Below, in pieces: positions 22,201 to 32,922 of a DNA stretch of 64,000 nucleotides. Origin of the DNA: Tubulanus polymorphus. Lineage: Eukaryota > Nemertea > Palaeonemertea > Tubulaniformes > Tubulanidae. Each line of letters opens with the position of its first letter. The first letter of the stretch is position 1. Below the pieces are notes generated by a model that was not told where the DNA came from, did no database searches, and saw only the letters and a list, made by a program, of their open reading frames with translations. Location: assembly GCF_964204645.1 (NCBI RefSeq), contig NC_134029.1, positions 13,134,850 to 13,198,849 on the forward strand. Reading direction: 5' to 3'. Made by a program: the position numbers and the translations under genes.

Positions 22201-24728
22201 GAAAATGTCAATGATGCTGAGATACCTATTACACAACTTGGTCAACAACGTCGTAAGACGGCTTTGTCCCAACCACAGAAATATAAAGCTGCATTTGGTG
22301 TTGCTCAACGTCTCGCTACACTCGCAAGTGAAGGTTCGATGACCAAATATAAACAACGCATAAAGGTGCTACGTGATCTTGTTGCACTGTGGGAACAAGA
22401 TAGTCAAGCTGTAGCCATTGAAATTGATCGTGAAGAGGTAATTAATAAGCCAGTTAATAAGTGAAACTAACGATGATTTGCTAGCTAGTTGCAAAAATAA
22501 CCCATGTTGCTTGTGAATTGTTTCGCTTTTTTAGGACTGTTAAAATTGAGTTTTTATGTACATATAGACAGGGGTCATAATCAAGGACCTTGAATCTGCG
22601 GAAACTCATATCTGCAAAAGAAAGATACTTGCCAATTGCATATTTTGTTCATAGCTTTTTTGATGATAATGAGGTAATTATAATGGACCAATTATAATGG
22701 TTCATTCAAGCTAAGTCTACACTTGCTTCTTCGACCTGGCTTGTGTATCTATAATACGCTAGAAACAATACAGAGTTTCTGGCAAACCTGAGTCTTAGAA
22801 ACCAGGTGTGGATTCGTACTACCATAGTGAGTAAGTGTAGACGTTACTCGCTGTGGACATAGGTTTTCATCAAACCTGTGTTTACCATTGCAGGTTCAAT
22901 GAGCTAGTGTAGACACAGCTATATGCTAATTTAAGTTAAATTCCCATTTTTGTTAGTTGAACAATGATTGTTTGTTGCATGAAGTTAATCAACTCCTGTT
23001 AAGTTGCATGTTGTTTCATTTTTTTCACTCCCATAGATGTATGATTGTTATACATTTGTACTTGATAGATGAATCATTTCAAGTAAGTACTTAACATCCT
23101 TCATTTGACCTTCTAAAGAAGAATTGGGATAATATTACACAATTTTGTATACAATTACAGTACTTTGATCCACTTAATGTTGGTAAAAATAAGGAAATCA
23201 AAAATAATAAACGTAGACAATAATTGTGAGATAGGCCCCTACTTGGTGTATGAATGTTGTATATGTTCATCTTTTACAGGAAAGCAGCAACGTTCGTTCT
23301 ACAGAAAGATCAGTCGTTTCTGCGTCGTCCGGTAGTAGTTGTAGTATTCAACGACAACAGCCGTCAGTCATTTCTGCGTCGTCCGGTAGTAGTTGTAGTA
23401 TTCAACGACAACAGCCGTCAGTCGTTTCTGCGTCGTCCGGTAGTAGTTGTAGTATTCAACGACAACAGCCGTCAGTCGTTTCTGCGTCGTCCGGTAGTAG
23501 TAGCTGTAGTATTCAACGACAACAGCCGTCAGTCGTTTCTGCGTCGTCCGGTAGTAGTTGTAGTATTCAACGACAACAGCCGTCAGTCATTTCTGCGTCG
23601 TCCGGTAGTAGTTGTAGTATTCAACGACGACAGCCGTCAGTCGTTTCTGCGTCGTCCGGTAGTAGTAGCTGTAGTATTCAACGACAACAGCCGTCAGTCG
23701 TTTCTGCGTCGTCCGGTAGTAGTTGTAGTATTCAACGACAACAGCCGTCAGTCGTTTCTGCGTCGTCCGGTAGTAGTTGTAGTATTCAACGACAACAGCC
23801 GTCAGTCGTTTCTGCGTCGTCCGGTAGTAGTAGCTGTAGTATTCAACGACAGATACCACCGTTGATACAGTCGGCGCCATCGTCATCAGAAGTTTTCACT
23901 TCCACAATCAGTTCACCTCATTGTCAGGTAATATATATTACTTCTCTTTTTGATAACCCTAAATTTACTTTACTTTAGTTGAAATGATGATTAAACCTGC
24001 CCCAATTTGTCCTAAATTACAGTAATTCTTTCTAGGACAGATGCAGAGGATCATTCTCCTCAAGTTTGCAAGATTAATGATATGGATTGATGTCATTTCA
24101 TTTGTATATTCCCATCTATCAACTTTTTCATGTATCAAAGCTCAAATTACCGCCAGTTAGGAAAGTAAGGGGCAGACCCAAGGGTGCCGAACTAACTGCG
24201 GTAGGTATACCAAAAAAGCGATTCAAACCTGCTTCAAAATCGATGAAACCAATCCCATATCACAAGAAGTTGCCACAGGAGAAAGACAGATGTAAGTATT
24301 TACCACTCTATTATTTGTTGGGTTCAAGAAATTAGGCCATTGTATAATTATGCAGGTCATTTCTATTTTAAGGTATGTTAAAATGGTTTGTGAGTGAGTT
24401 TGCAGCTGATGCTGCCCTAGAAGGAAAACTTTTGCTGAAAACCGATATAAAGAATATTCAACATATTTCTCATGCCTGCAAGGATGATTCAATTTCAATA
24501 TCCAGGATACGACATTACTTTTGTGAAGAATCGTGGCTGATGTTAAAGGCACGAATAACTGAACTGCAAAAGATGGGATGGTTATGTGGATCATGCCATG
24601 ATGATCTCCATGGAAATCAATTAGCTTGTGATGGCTGCCTAGAGTGGCATCACCTGAATTGTACCGGCCTTAAAAAGGCTCCTAAAACCAAAAAATGGTT
24701 TTGTAGCACATGTTATACTAATGCATAG
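19299..24728 (+). CDS. MULE transposase with SWIM zinc finger and C-terminal PHD finger, six exons, intact
   Basis: Exons 19299..19564, 20264..20598, 21074..22437, 23280..23927, 24141..24291 and 24373..24728 join in phase to 3120 nt, about 1039 residues. The N-terminus has a WRKY/FAR1-like CxH region (exons 1-2, FRQDCESCVHF then THNHEC). The transposase core has Asp in LLIADATYK (about 238), Asp in VLTDKDMTE (301), the C-x2-H of LCLFHVLKSM (322/325) and Glu in SNRIESINQK (414). A SWIM finger follows (CTCKYVEFNSLPCRH, 523-537). Exon 4 is a serine-rich 18-residue repeat (about 656-871). Exon 5 has GRPKGAEL, an AT-hook-like basic patch. Exon 6 ends in a complete C4HC3 PHD finger (CGSC, CDGC, WHH, CSTC). 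It resembles ZSWIM3-type animal MULEs. PHD fingers read histone tails, so targeting to chromatin is a reasonable inference. Exon borders are my reading. Confidence 0.86.
22709..22920. mobile_element. Foldback MITE in transposase intron 3
   Basis: AGCTAAGTCTACACT at 22709-22723 is inverted as AGTGTAGACACAGCT at 22906-22920, about 212 bp apart. Non-coding; no clear target duplication. Confidence 0.5.
23314..23865 (+). repeat. 54/57-bp coding minisatellite, 10 units
   Basis: Ten head-to-tail units starting TCAGTCRTTTCTGCGTCGTC. Some units have an extra AGC triplet (57 bp). It lies inside exon 4 of the MULE transposase and encodes an 18-19 residue Ser/Gln/Arg-rich repeat. Because no unit carries a stop, two plus frames and one minus frame also stay open here; those are shadows. 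Confidence 0.95.
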
Positions 24729-24864
24729 AAAGTTGTGAATACACCCACAATGTAGATTAAAGAAACAATAGCTATTGTTTTTATTCTGACATTTCAATTT
24801 GAAATAAATCTCTGAAGATGGGTGGAAGTATTCCACTCGAATAGCTATTGTTTTTTTAATCTAA

Positions 24865-24998
24865 ATATGTTCGTTATAACCGATAGTTCGTTATATCAAG
24901 TATGAAATTAGTCAACTTGTCTTACTTGGGACGAAATTCTTTATTTGTTATATCCGATGAATCGTTGTATCCAAGTTCGTTATAACGAGGTTCCACTG
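24865..24998. mobile_element. pogo/Tigger-like end fragment
   Basis: Ends with the classical inverted form of a CAGTGGAACCTCGTTATAAC terminus at about 24972-24997, next to TA, and has several GTTATA words inside. The matching left end is not seen, so it is a remnant. Confidence 0.5.
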
Positions 24999-25370
24999 TA
25001 TGTATGTAAAACAAACTTTCAGTTATGACTTAAATAGATTCTGTTGCCTGAAGTTTGAGATTCCAATGTACAGATAATACAAAACAACCCAACTATAGTC
25101 AGTTAAGAGTTCGTTATTGATCATTTATTATTTCATAATCATTCATGATATTGTAAGATTGAATGAGAGATCGTTATTAAGAAGGTCCTATTAAGAAAGG
25201 AAACCTACGTCTTATTAATTCTAAAAGTATTTATACAGAATATACAACAGTTTTTACGATCCTTACAAATGACTATATATAAACAGAATAACAAAAGTTC
25301 TGGTTTCGGCCTTGAGTCAAGTGTATTGTTGATGACCATCGCTGATTGATACGTACAATCTTACTTATCA

Positions 25371-25559
25371 ATTGTACAGCGAACCCCACTTAACTCTGAT
25401 CATTAGGGACCAATGAGATTAATCTGCTTCATGAGGTATCTGGATTAAATATAGGCTTAAATATATTTTTCTAAGCATTTTATGAAGTTACTTTGAAAAT
25501 GATATTCAGATAAACCATAACAATCAAGCTCATCAGATCAAATGGAGTGTACTGTTACA
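25371..25559. mobile_element. Degenerate pogo-like MITE
   Basis: Left TACAGCGAACCCCACTTAAC and right ...GGAGTGTACTGTTA form imperfect inverted repeats with GATCA inner words about 185 bp apart, in the 3' part of the MULE. Confidence 0.4.
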
Positions 25560-26015
25560 TAGTCATGTGTTGCATTCTTTTTGATTACTTGGTACTTTAT
25601 ATTTCATTTCTATCTGCTGGTCTGAAATAAATGTATTCAGTATGTATCAGAGAAACAGGATATGAGAAATAAATTTTAAAAAATTTTGCGATGCATATAT
25701 GACATTGTTTTATGTTCTTCCTTTCTCAAGACTTTATTGAGCTTCTACTCTATGGTGCCAGTATTGTCCATATACAATGATCAACAGTCCAAGCTCGTTG
25801 CTTACAGTCTCCCAGGTTTACCTTGGGATGAAAAGTTGCATCAATTAGTAGACAAGAATATGATGTAGACTGATGGAAATAGGCCCTTAGAAATACATGG
25901 AAAAAAATGCAAAAATAAGTTGTAATGGTTTTATTTTTTAATTTGATTATATCGGGATTCGAACCCGATTACCTAAATCACGTGCTGATGGAATTCCCTT
26001 GAAAATGACGTCACA
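25560..26015. other. 3' tail of the MULE
   Basis: A small open frame at 25686-25868 is not recognised. A tRNA T-arm-like palindrome (TCGGGTTCGAATCCCGA on the minus strand, about 25952-25968) occurs without the rest of a tRNA. Confidence 0.35.
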
Positions 26016-26080
26016 CATTGGCAAAATAGCGTTTACTAAAATAATGCCGCATTGGCAAAATATCCACTTCCTTATTGATA

Positions 26081-28423
26081 AGGACCAATAAAGTCAATTT
26101 GATTTGCTTAGATTTAAAATGATCTTACCTCCAAATATTTAACATGTAGGCCTACTCGCGTATTTTAACTGGCCTTCTACTTGCAATTTCTTTTTCAAAC
26201 TCCATGCTTGCAAAAGACGAATTCGGTTGGTATACATCGATATTTACCGGTAATTTTTCCACTAAAAAGTGCATCTTTATGTTATTTGTCTTCCATTTTG
26301 GAACACTACTAAAATGAAAACCTCACTGACGAACTGACTAGCTCCGATTAAATGGTTTTCAATGAACAGAAAAACAACCTAGACAAAATAATCTCATCTA
26401 AATGTTGAATTAAATACTAACAGGCCTTATTCATGCACCTTTTTGTCTATTTTTATAATACAGCGTATATTTAAATGATCGTCATTTCTTCACTGAATCG
26501 TTATTTTCAACTTACTTAATTGATTTTGCCTTAGCTTCATAATAACTTAGTATAAGTAATTTTTTTACTAATTAAATATCACTTATCACGATTATTCTTA
26601 AATTCTAAAAGAACTAAAATGCTGATGTAAAACTTATTAATAATTAAATAATCTATTTCAATTAAACTCCCAAGCACCCCTGCGCGGTGGCAGCCATATT
26701 GCCATTGTTAAGCAACACGTTTTCACGCCGTTTTCACAGGCTTTCACGATCTATATAGTATTATATTCTCATAATGATTGCAAAACGCATTGGATGACAA
26801 TGTATAATAGGGGATCATTGACAACTGGACCAAAAGTGACACTGCTTCTTTGTTTGAGGTGAAACACATAGTGGATCATTGAATGATTAGATTCATTAGA
26901 GTGGATTCGAATGGAAGTGGAACAGAAAAAGTCGAAGGCCATTTGATTTATTATCCCGCGTTTAAAGGACGCGTTGTGGATTGTTCAGGTATTATTATTG
27001 TTATGTACATGTAGTAAAGTAAACGTTTATTGTGTTGGGCTTCAGGCCACCACAAGGTCACTAAAAGAATATGCTTATTGGAATGAAAACTAACATGACT
27101 AAGTAAATATTGTAGGCCTAGAATCTTTATTTTTAGTATTGAATTGAATTTGAATTAGTTATGGTTATTAGGAGGCCTTAAATGATTGAATGTCTAGTGA
27201 AAAAATTGTGAGTGATCATTCCAATCGTGAGGGATAAAAATGGAGTTTCTATGGTGTTTATTCATCCAATCTAAAAACCGCAGGATCATTTTGATTTTGT
27301 TGTGCGCCCATCATCGCCATTAAATTTGTATGCTGGACATGAAATTAGGTCGCTGTCGGAGTTTCGATTGTCGGCAAAAACGACGTTAGTGCAATCAATT
27401 CTTGACCATTTTTTTTCAAACTTTATAGGGTCTACACCAATAAGAATTGATCCAGACCAACACTATAAAATTGGAATTCCCATTTTTTGGCTTAAAAATG
27501 TGTCCACCAGGGGATTGTTGGAAAATGATGTTAGCGCGAGAGAGCCTTCAATTTTCCACTGATTTCTCAACAATGACAGTGTGATGAAAATCAGGTATTT
27601 ACATAATAGATTATATGAGCGTCGAAATGGTTTTAGTATAGATTACAGCGTGAGCATTGTAAATTCTTCTCATTTTAGGATGCCTACTCACTATTGAATG
27701 ATACAACAGCTGCTGCCATACGCTGATTATTCTGAAAACCTAATACTGTTGGGTGCATGCATGCTGTCGTCCACTCATTTAAAAGAAGAACTAATTGTCA
27801 AGGCATTGGACTGGATGCGAAGCAGTGAAAGTCTTCCATGAGGAAAAAAGTTGGACCCAAACCGGGTCAGCTAAATAATACGTAAGTACATGAATTCAAT
27901 ATATAATGGCTAGCGTTCATTTGTTGTTGATTTACAGGGGCGGATCCAAGCTGGAAGAACGAGGGTTCAGCTCTTATGAAAAGGGCACTAGTCAATACAG
28001 GTCTCACGGTGTGAAACGGTAGTATGGGGTTTGTGCACTTCGATCATAGGGTGGAATTTTTCACCTGTGATTCAAAAGGGCACTTGGTCAGAAAAGGGGA
28101 GGGTTTAACGTTTAATATGGCGCTCGAGGCGAACAATCACCGTGTCCTGATGCGTTGGGTGATTCAGTCGAAGGACGTGTTGGATACGGGCGATTCAGTC
28201 GGCGCAGACCCTGACAAATTAGGTGATTTTACTGACGATTTCGTTGCACAACATAAGTGCTCGACGAAATTGCCTAATGTGTCCCCAGCTTTAGTCCATT
28301 TGAGACTTTAGTCCAAGCGGGCTATTGCATTCACCCTTTGTTCGTCTGTTGTTGGAATCCAGTATTTTGGGTTTTAAGTTTTAATACTCTTGATATTTAA
28401 GTTATACATATATCTATCCTAGC
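26081..28423. other. Right body of the outer element, unassigned
   Basis: Weak open stretches at 27302-27562 and 28024-28311 have no recognisable domain and unclear splice borders. I found no transposase motif. Confidence 0.3.
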
Positions 28424-29130
28424 CATGTCTCCAGCCCAAAACTGGTCCGAATCAAGATGGCCAAGTGCATTGGCCATTTTCGTTCCCCAAAATCATCACT
28501 TATGCAATTTTTTGAAGTTTTCAAGGGAAATTTTGAAGATGCTTCAATCTTGACACAAGATGGCCATCATGTGACCTTTTTTGTACCCAAAAAGGTCATT
28601 TTTGCCTTGTAGCTGCCTAATGGTTTGCAATTTTTCTTTGAAATTTGTAATGGGTGTACATTCTTAACAATCTAAAACATACGAGACAGATTTTTCGATC
28701 AGTCAAGCGTGACACATTTGGCAGCCATCTTAGTGTCATCAGTTCTTATTCGTATATAGAAAAAGGTTTTTGAAGGAAAATATCAACAGGTTTTGACTTA
28801 TAGTCTTGATATTTGAAAATTGTTACCACTGTTGTAGTATTCATCTCATGTGGAATTGGGGTTACCCAGGTTTTTGTTCTCACCACCAGGGGGAGTTGAA
28901 TATTGAATTATATACAATTTGTCTAATTTATTTTTGTACCTATGAATACTTTATAACATCGATCAATTATGAAATTGTAGCTTGTGACATGTTCTATGAT
29001 AGTGGTGAGTTTCAATGTCCTGTTTCTATTTTATTATGTTGATTGGTTAGCATTCGAAACCATATGGGCATGGTGTCCCTAGACCCCTTGTTTTTCATCA
29101 GGTGGCGTTGAACATTGAAATTTCCAGATT
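28424..29130. repeat. Dispersed repeat, copy A
   Basis: Diverged but collinear with 53770-54570. Shared words in order are AAAACTGG, CAAGATGGCC, TTTGAAGTTTTC, GGGAAATTTTGAAGA, CCTTTTTTGT, TTTGTAATGGGT, GGCAGCCATCTT and CCACCAGGGGGAG. Probably the body or 3' end of a retroposon. Non-coding here. Confidence 0.6.
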
Positions 29131-29229
29131 GTCAAGCATTTCACCATATGGCTTAAAATCAAGTCATTGAAGAGTGCAAAAACTGTTAACTGTTATATGC
29201 AGAAGACTCTTAGAAAAAGCTACAGAATT

Positions 29230-29545
29230 CAATCATCATCACAAGCAGCTGAAGTTGAATTATTTATCCGGGTAAAGAAATCATTTTATACTTTTGCTTA
29301 ATTTTTTTCAAATGGTTATCATTTCAGAACAATGTCAAAATGAGAAGGGTGCGAAAGAGGCCAACATAAGACATGCCATTACTCAAAGATTTATAAAATT
29401 TATGAAGATGAATAAATCAGTTAGTATGGAAAATGTGAATCTCTTGAGTACGTTCATTCTAAACAGCACATGGATTAAGGAGATGGTCCTCACATGGTGG
29501 TTTGATTTGAATTCAACAAAAAATAGCAATTGAAGACACCTGTAT
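29230..29545 (+). other. Unrecognised open frame next to the right palindrome cluster
   Basis: A frame of about 75 residues at 29294-29533 could follow an acceptor (ATTTCAG at about 29327-29333): EQCQNEKGAKEANIRHAI and onward, Lys/Met/Ser-rich. No family recognised. It may be the last exon of the outer element's own gene. Confidence 0.25.
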
Positions 29546-29790
29546 TTAGCATGAAGTACACGTGTAAGACACGTGTAATTTTGGATGAAATACACATGTA
29601 ATTAGGATAAAGTACACGTGTAATAAGGATGAAGTACACGTGTAATACACGTGTAATTTGGATGAAGTACACGTGTAATAAGGATGAAGTACACGTGTAA
29701 TTGGGATAAAGTACACGTGTAAAATTGGGCCAATTTTACACGTGTACTTGAAATACACGTGTATTTTCATTTACAATTACACGTGTACCA
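29546..29790. repeat. Right cluster of TACACGTGTA palindromes
   Basis: About ten copies of the ACACGTGTA palindrome separated by GGATGAA or AATTAGGATAAA spacers. It mirrors the left cluster at 17386-17605. Confidence 0.85.
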
Positions 29791-29850
29791 TTTTCATAAG
29801 GGTACAAACTACCCACGTCGCAGCGAAATAGATGCGATGAAAAGTAGACA

Positions 29851-29946
29851 CGTCGCAAATATACTACGGTGCAGCAATTATCCTACGTCGGAGAAAATAT
29901 ACACCGACGCAAATATACTACGGCGCAGCAATTATCCTACGTCGTA
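29851..29946. repeat. Two-unit tandem repeat, about 53 bp
   Basis: The word GACGCAAATATACTACGGCG followed by CAGCAATTATCCTACGTCG occurs twice with few changes. It lies just outside the outer element and before the Gypsy gag, perhaps part of that retrotransposon's leader or LTR. Confidence 0.6.
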
Positions 29947-30025
29947 ACAATGGTCATGTTTATTGCATGAATCGCGTTCCATAGTTCTTTGATATCTGTA
30001 AAGTTTAGAGAAAACGGTCGTTAAA

Positions 30026-30680
30026 ATGGAGGTCCATGTAAACCCGGTTGATAGGTTCGATCCGAACGGGGATGCGAGTAGCATTGGTCCTACTAGATGG
30101 GGAGATGGTATCGGTCATTCACGTATTATGTAGAGAGCAAGGCAGTTACTGATCCTGCTCAAAAGAGAGCGTTACTTTTACACTGTGCCGGTCCGGCGGC
30201 CCAGGACTTATTTGAAACTTTATCCGATGTTCCGTTGCCCGCAGGTGCTAATGCGGACAATGACAACTGTTTTCTACAGTCAGTAAGAAAATTAGAAGCA
30301 CATTTCCAGCCCAAGTTAAATACGCCCTACGAACGGTATGTTTTTGGATCTTTAAAACAGAAAGATAAAAGAAACGGCTCAAGGCTGTCGATCAGTATGT
30401 GACTAAGCTGCGTACCCAGGCCAGGAACTGTACATTTTCTAATAAAGACGTGCAAATCAGAGACCAGGCTATAAATTGCTGTCAATCTAACCAACTGCGT
30501 AGAAAGTTATTGCAGAAAGGGTAAGGTTTGACGCTTGATAATATGTTAGACATTGCACGCGCAATGGAAACCGTTGATTTGCAAACCAGAATTATGGAAT
30601 CGGGTAGTTCTAGTAGTAGCGTTAGTACCGGAGAGGTAAATCGCGTAAGTCCAGGTAGTGTAGCGTCTGTGCAATTGTAA
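30026..30680 (+). pseudogene. Ty3/Gypsy-type gag fragment
   Basis: A gag-like protein read through several frames: FDPNGDASSIGP near the start, then WYRSFTYYVESKAV and LLLHCAGPAAQDLFETL (an RNA-binding capsid core), RNCTFSNKDVQIRDQAI and LDIARAMETVDLQ. Gag packages the retrotransposon RNA. Frameshifts at about 30090 and 30370 and a TAA at about 30523 break it, and no protease, reverse transcriptase or integrase follows. The family assignment rests on the SGVPRDQ-like capsid layout and is moderately sure. Confidence 0.68.
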
Positions 30681-30742
30681 TTATCAAAATGTATTGTATT
30701 GAATTGTAATTAAAATTAAAAGTAAAAAAAAATTATATTAAA

Positions 30743-32517
30743 ATGGAGCCAGAACAATCACAAACTATCAATATTACAAAGAACACTGGTGTTATAAATA
30801 TATACTATAAGAAATGTTCTACATGTGAATTAGATAAATTAGCTATAACAGAATTTAGTAAACGTGAGATTAGCAAAGATGGTTTTCAATATTGCTGTAA
30901 AACTTGCATTAAACTATATACTAAGCAATATCGAGCAGATAATAGAGAACATTATAATTATTATATGACCGAATATATGAGAGAAAGATATAAAACAGAT
31001 CTTAATTTTAAAATGAAACAATGTATAAGGTCTAGATTAACACAATTATTCAACAAAGAAACGCATTCGGAAACACTATCTAATTTGTTGGGTTGTACAG
31101 ATGAATTTCTAAAATCATGGATTATATACCCCTGTGAAGCTGGCTCCCGGTTCCCGGTTCCTTATTCGGCTCCCGATTCAAAAACATTTTGAATCGGGAA
31201 CCGGGAACCGGGAGCCGGCTACTGGTTCGGCTCCCGATTCAAAATGTGAAGCTGGCTACTTATTCGCCAGGTGGCGCTGGTATACACAATGCCGTAGTCC
31301 AGATATTTTACGTAACTATGTCTACTCTGCTGATAAACAAAGTCGACCTCGACCTTGACAACAAATCGCCAGGTGATGGCGCGAGCCAATCCAGACGTCT
31401 AAACACGATTGCGTATGCGACCGCGAGAGCGGTCAGCTGTATGTAGCTATACGTCAGTAAGCTGCATCTATTAATAACATAACTTGGTTTAAGAACGTGT
31501 GTATTGCTCGGTCGTTTTTCTCGTCACCGAATCGACTTCTTCATATGTTATTCGCCTCTTTAACCATTTAATCAATAAACCATCGATTGTTCCCGAGCTA
31601 TAGGGTATTAATTAGTCAGCACTGAACGGGTTAACAAGAGAGAAAGTTTCTAACGAAAGTTATCGAATCCCTGAGAAAACAATATCTGCAAGTCCATGAA
31701 ATTGTAAGATATAAAATAAACAGACGCTTTCTGCCCGCCGTATAAATCACCCTTCATGGAGGGTAAATCCATTGTCAAAGATGAAAAAACAATCACTTCA
31801 ATATTCTATTAAACCTAATATTTTCCTATCTATCAAATTCCATAGAAAACATTAAAGAACCTTTTTCTCATCCCTAAACCGAAAATGACTGGAAATGAGA
31901 GCGCACATAAATTCTAATCCAATAGTCACCACGGTTGCATGGTAAAACAGTGAGACCACTAACATCGGCGCAGAGATAAGATGGTTGTTTAGACGTCTCA
32001 ATTGCAAAATGTGAAGCTGGCTACTTATTTGATTCGACTCTATTGCGGACAGCAGGTAAACATAATTACGTAACTATGTCTGCTGAAATGAGTGCAACCT
32101 TGACCTCGGCCACCAGGCTAATCGAGACGTCTGAATTAACACCACGCGTGTGACGATTTCCTCCCGATTCAAAATCATTTTGAATTGGGAGCCGAATCGG
32201 GAACCGGGAACCGGGAGCCAGCTTCACAGGGGTGGATTATATATCAGTTTGATGATGAAATGAATTAAAAAAACTATGGTGAATATTTCCACTTTGATCA
32301 CGTGTTACCAATATCGAAATTCAACATGAATGATGAACACAATCAGAAGCTAATCTGGAACTGGAAAAACTTAAGGCCCCTTGAAAAGAAGGAAAATTTG
32401 ATTAAATTTAATAAACTGGATTTACAGTTATATTTGGAGCAATAAGATAAAGCAAAGACATTTGTTGAATTATGGAATAGTAGCTCGCAGAATTGCCCAC
32501 ATACTGAATCTTTATAA
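30743..32517 (+). pseudogene. HNH-type endonuclease gene (Polinton-associated), split by a MITE
   Basis: The first part (30743-31118) encodes a zinc-binding N-terminus (KKCSTCELDKLAITEFS, then CCKTC) and a linker ending LGCTDEFLKSWI. After a 1.1-kb insertion the frame resumes (32243 on) with FDHVLPISKFN and WNWKNLRPLEKKEN, the HNH metal-binding and N-x-x-PL parts. Further stops lie at about 32264 and 32441. It is a close relative of the gene at 45988-46627, which sits right of the polymerase in Polinton 1, so this copy probably marks the right end of a third, otherwise lost Polinton. Such enzymes nick DNA; a role in element spread is inference. Confidence 0.72.
31128..32233. mobile_element. 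1106-bp MULE-like MITE inserted in the HNH gene, 9-bp target duplication
   Basis: Terminal inverted repeats start ACCCCTGTGAAGCTGG and extend for more than 50 bp with internal GGTTCCC/GGGAACC palindromes. The 9-bp duplication GGATTATAT flanks it exactly (31119-31127 and 32234-32242). The undisturbed site is seen in the sister gene at about 46337. Inside, both arms share the word CAAAATGTGAAGCTGGCTAC and a GACGTCT-rich part. No coding capacity. The 9-bp duplication points to MULE mobilisation. Confidence 0.9.
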
Positions 32518-32922
32518 GCGCTTATGATAACAGCCTGATAACACTTAGCCTATATAGCTGCAATATCTGGGAGTGTTTACTAAAACATCTGTTACCAGCT
32601 TACACTTCAATTGTAAAGAATTAATTAATTTCATTAAGCCTATAAAAGAACAGCTGTCACCAGCGCCGGCGCCAGACAGTGCCTCGATGTATTGGGTCAT
32701 TAGTCACCCACCTCAGCCACATTACATCATCCTCGATCGCGCATACAGGACGCATAGGATATTCTCTCTCGAAACACAGTTTACAGTTCTAAATCTAAAT
32801 GTAAGTACTGTTTTTTGTAATTATTATGAAGTAGGGAAACCTTTAAACATATTTAAGTACGGTAATTCATTTTCACAACAACTGCTTCATAAGTTAATTC
32901 TATAGATATCTTTTAGATTAAA
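32518..32922. other. Spacer between HNH remnant and the next open frame
   Basis: Shares a short TATATAGCTGCAA word with the sequence just right of the second HNH gene (46665-46677), which probably marks the old element border. Otherwise nothing recognised. Confidence 0.4.

Larger units (their letters stand above)
19174..26071 (+). mobile_element. Complete MULE (Mutator-like) transposon, 6898 bp
   Basis: The terminal inverted repeats are 56 bp and identical (19174-19229 and 26016-26071, starting GGAAGTGGATATTTTGCC). The 9-bp target duplication TTATTGATA is perfect (19165-19173 and 26072-26080), as expected for Mutator-like elements. The transposase gene starts 125 bp inside the left end and is open throughout. 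The rest is introns with small MITEs and a 1.3-kb 3' region with pogo-like remnants. Perfect ends suggest recent insertion. Confidence 0.92.
17369..29804. mobile_element. 12.4-kb inverted-repeat element with TACACGTGTA clusters, split by a nested MULE
   Basis: Perfect 27-bp inverted repeats at 17369-17395 and 29778-29804 begin TACCCTTATGAAAATGG and run into the palindrome TACACGTGTA. The outer TA may be a target duplication or part of the repeat. Arrays of TACACGTGTA-like palindromes follow inside each end (to about 17605 and from about 29546). Removing the MULE at 19174-26071 leaves about 5.5 kb with only weak exon-like pieces, none of them a recognised transposase. Class unknown. Confidence 0.62.

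Noticed and set aside
23254-23886. Alternative long frames (one plus, one minus) across the Ser-rich minisatellite
   Set aside because: They are open only because the repeat unit lacks stops in those frames; they have no conserved flanks. The in-phase exon of the transposase explains the region.
25945-25975. tRNA-like T-arm (GGTTCGAATCCC palindrome on the minus strand)
   Set aside because: The T-stem and loop are perfect, but there is no matching acceptor stem, A box or anticodon arm at the right distance, so it is not a tRNA gene.
29490-29770. Minus frames full of CTSS/HVYF repeats
   Set aside because: Translation of the TACACGTGTA cluster only.
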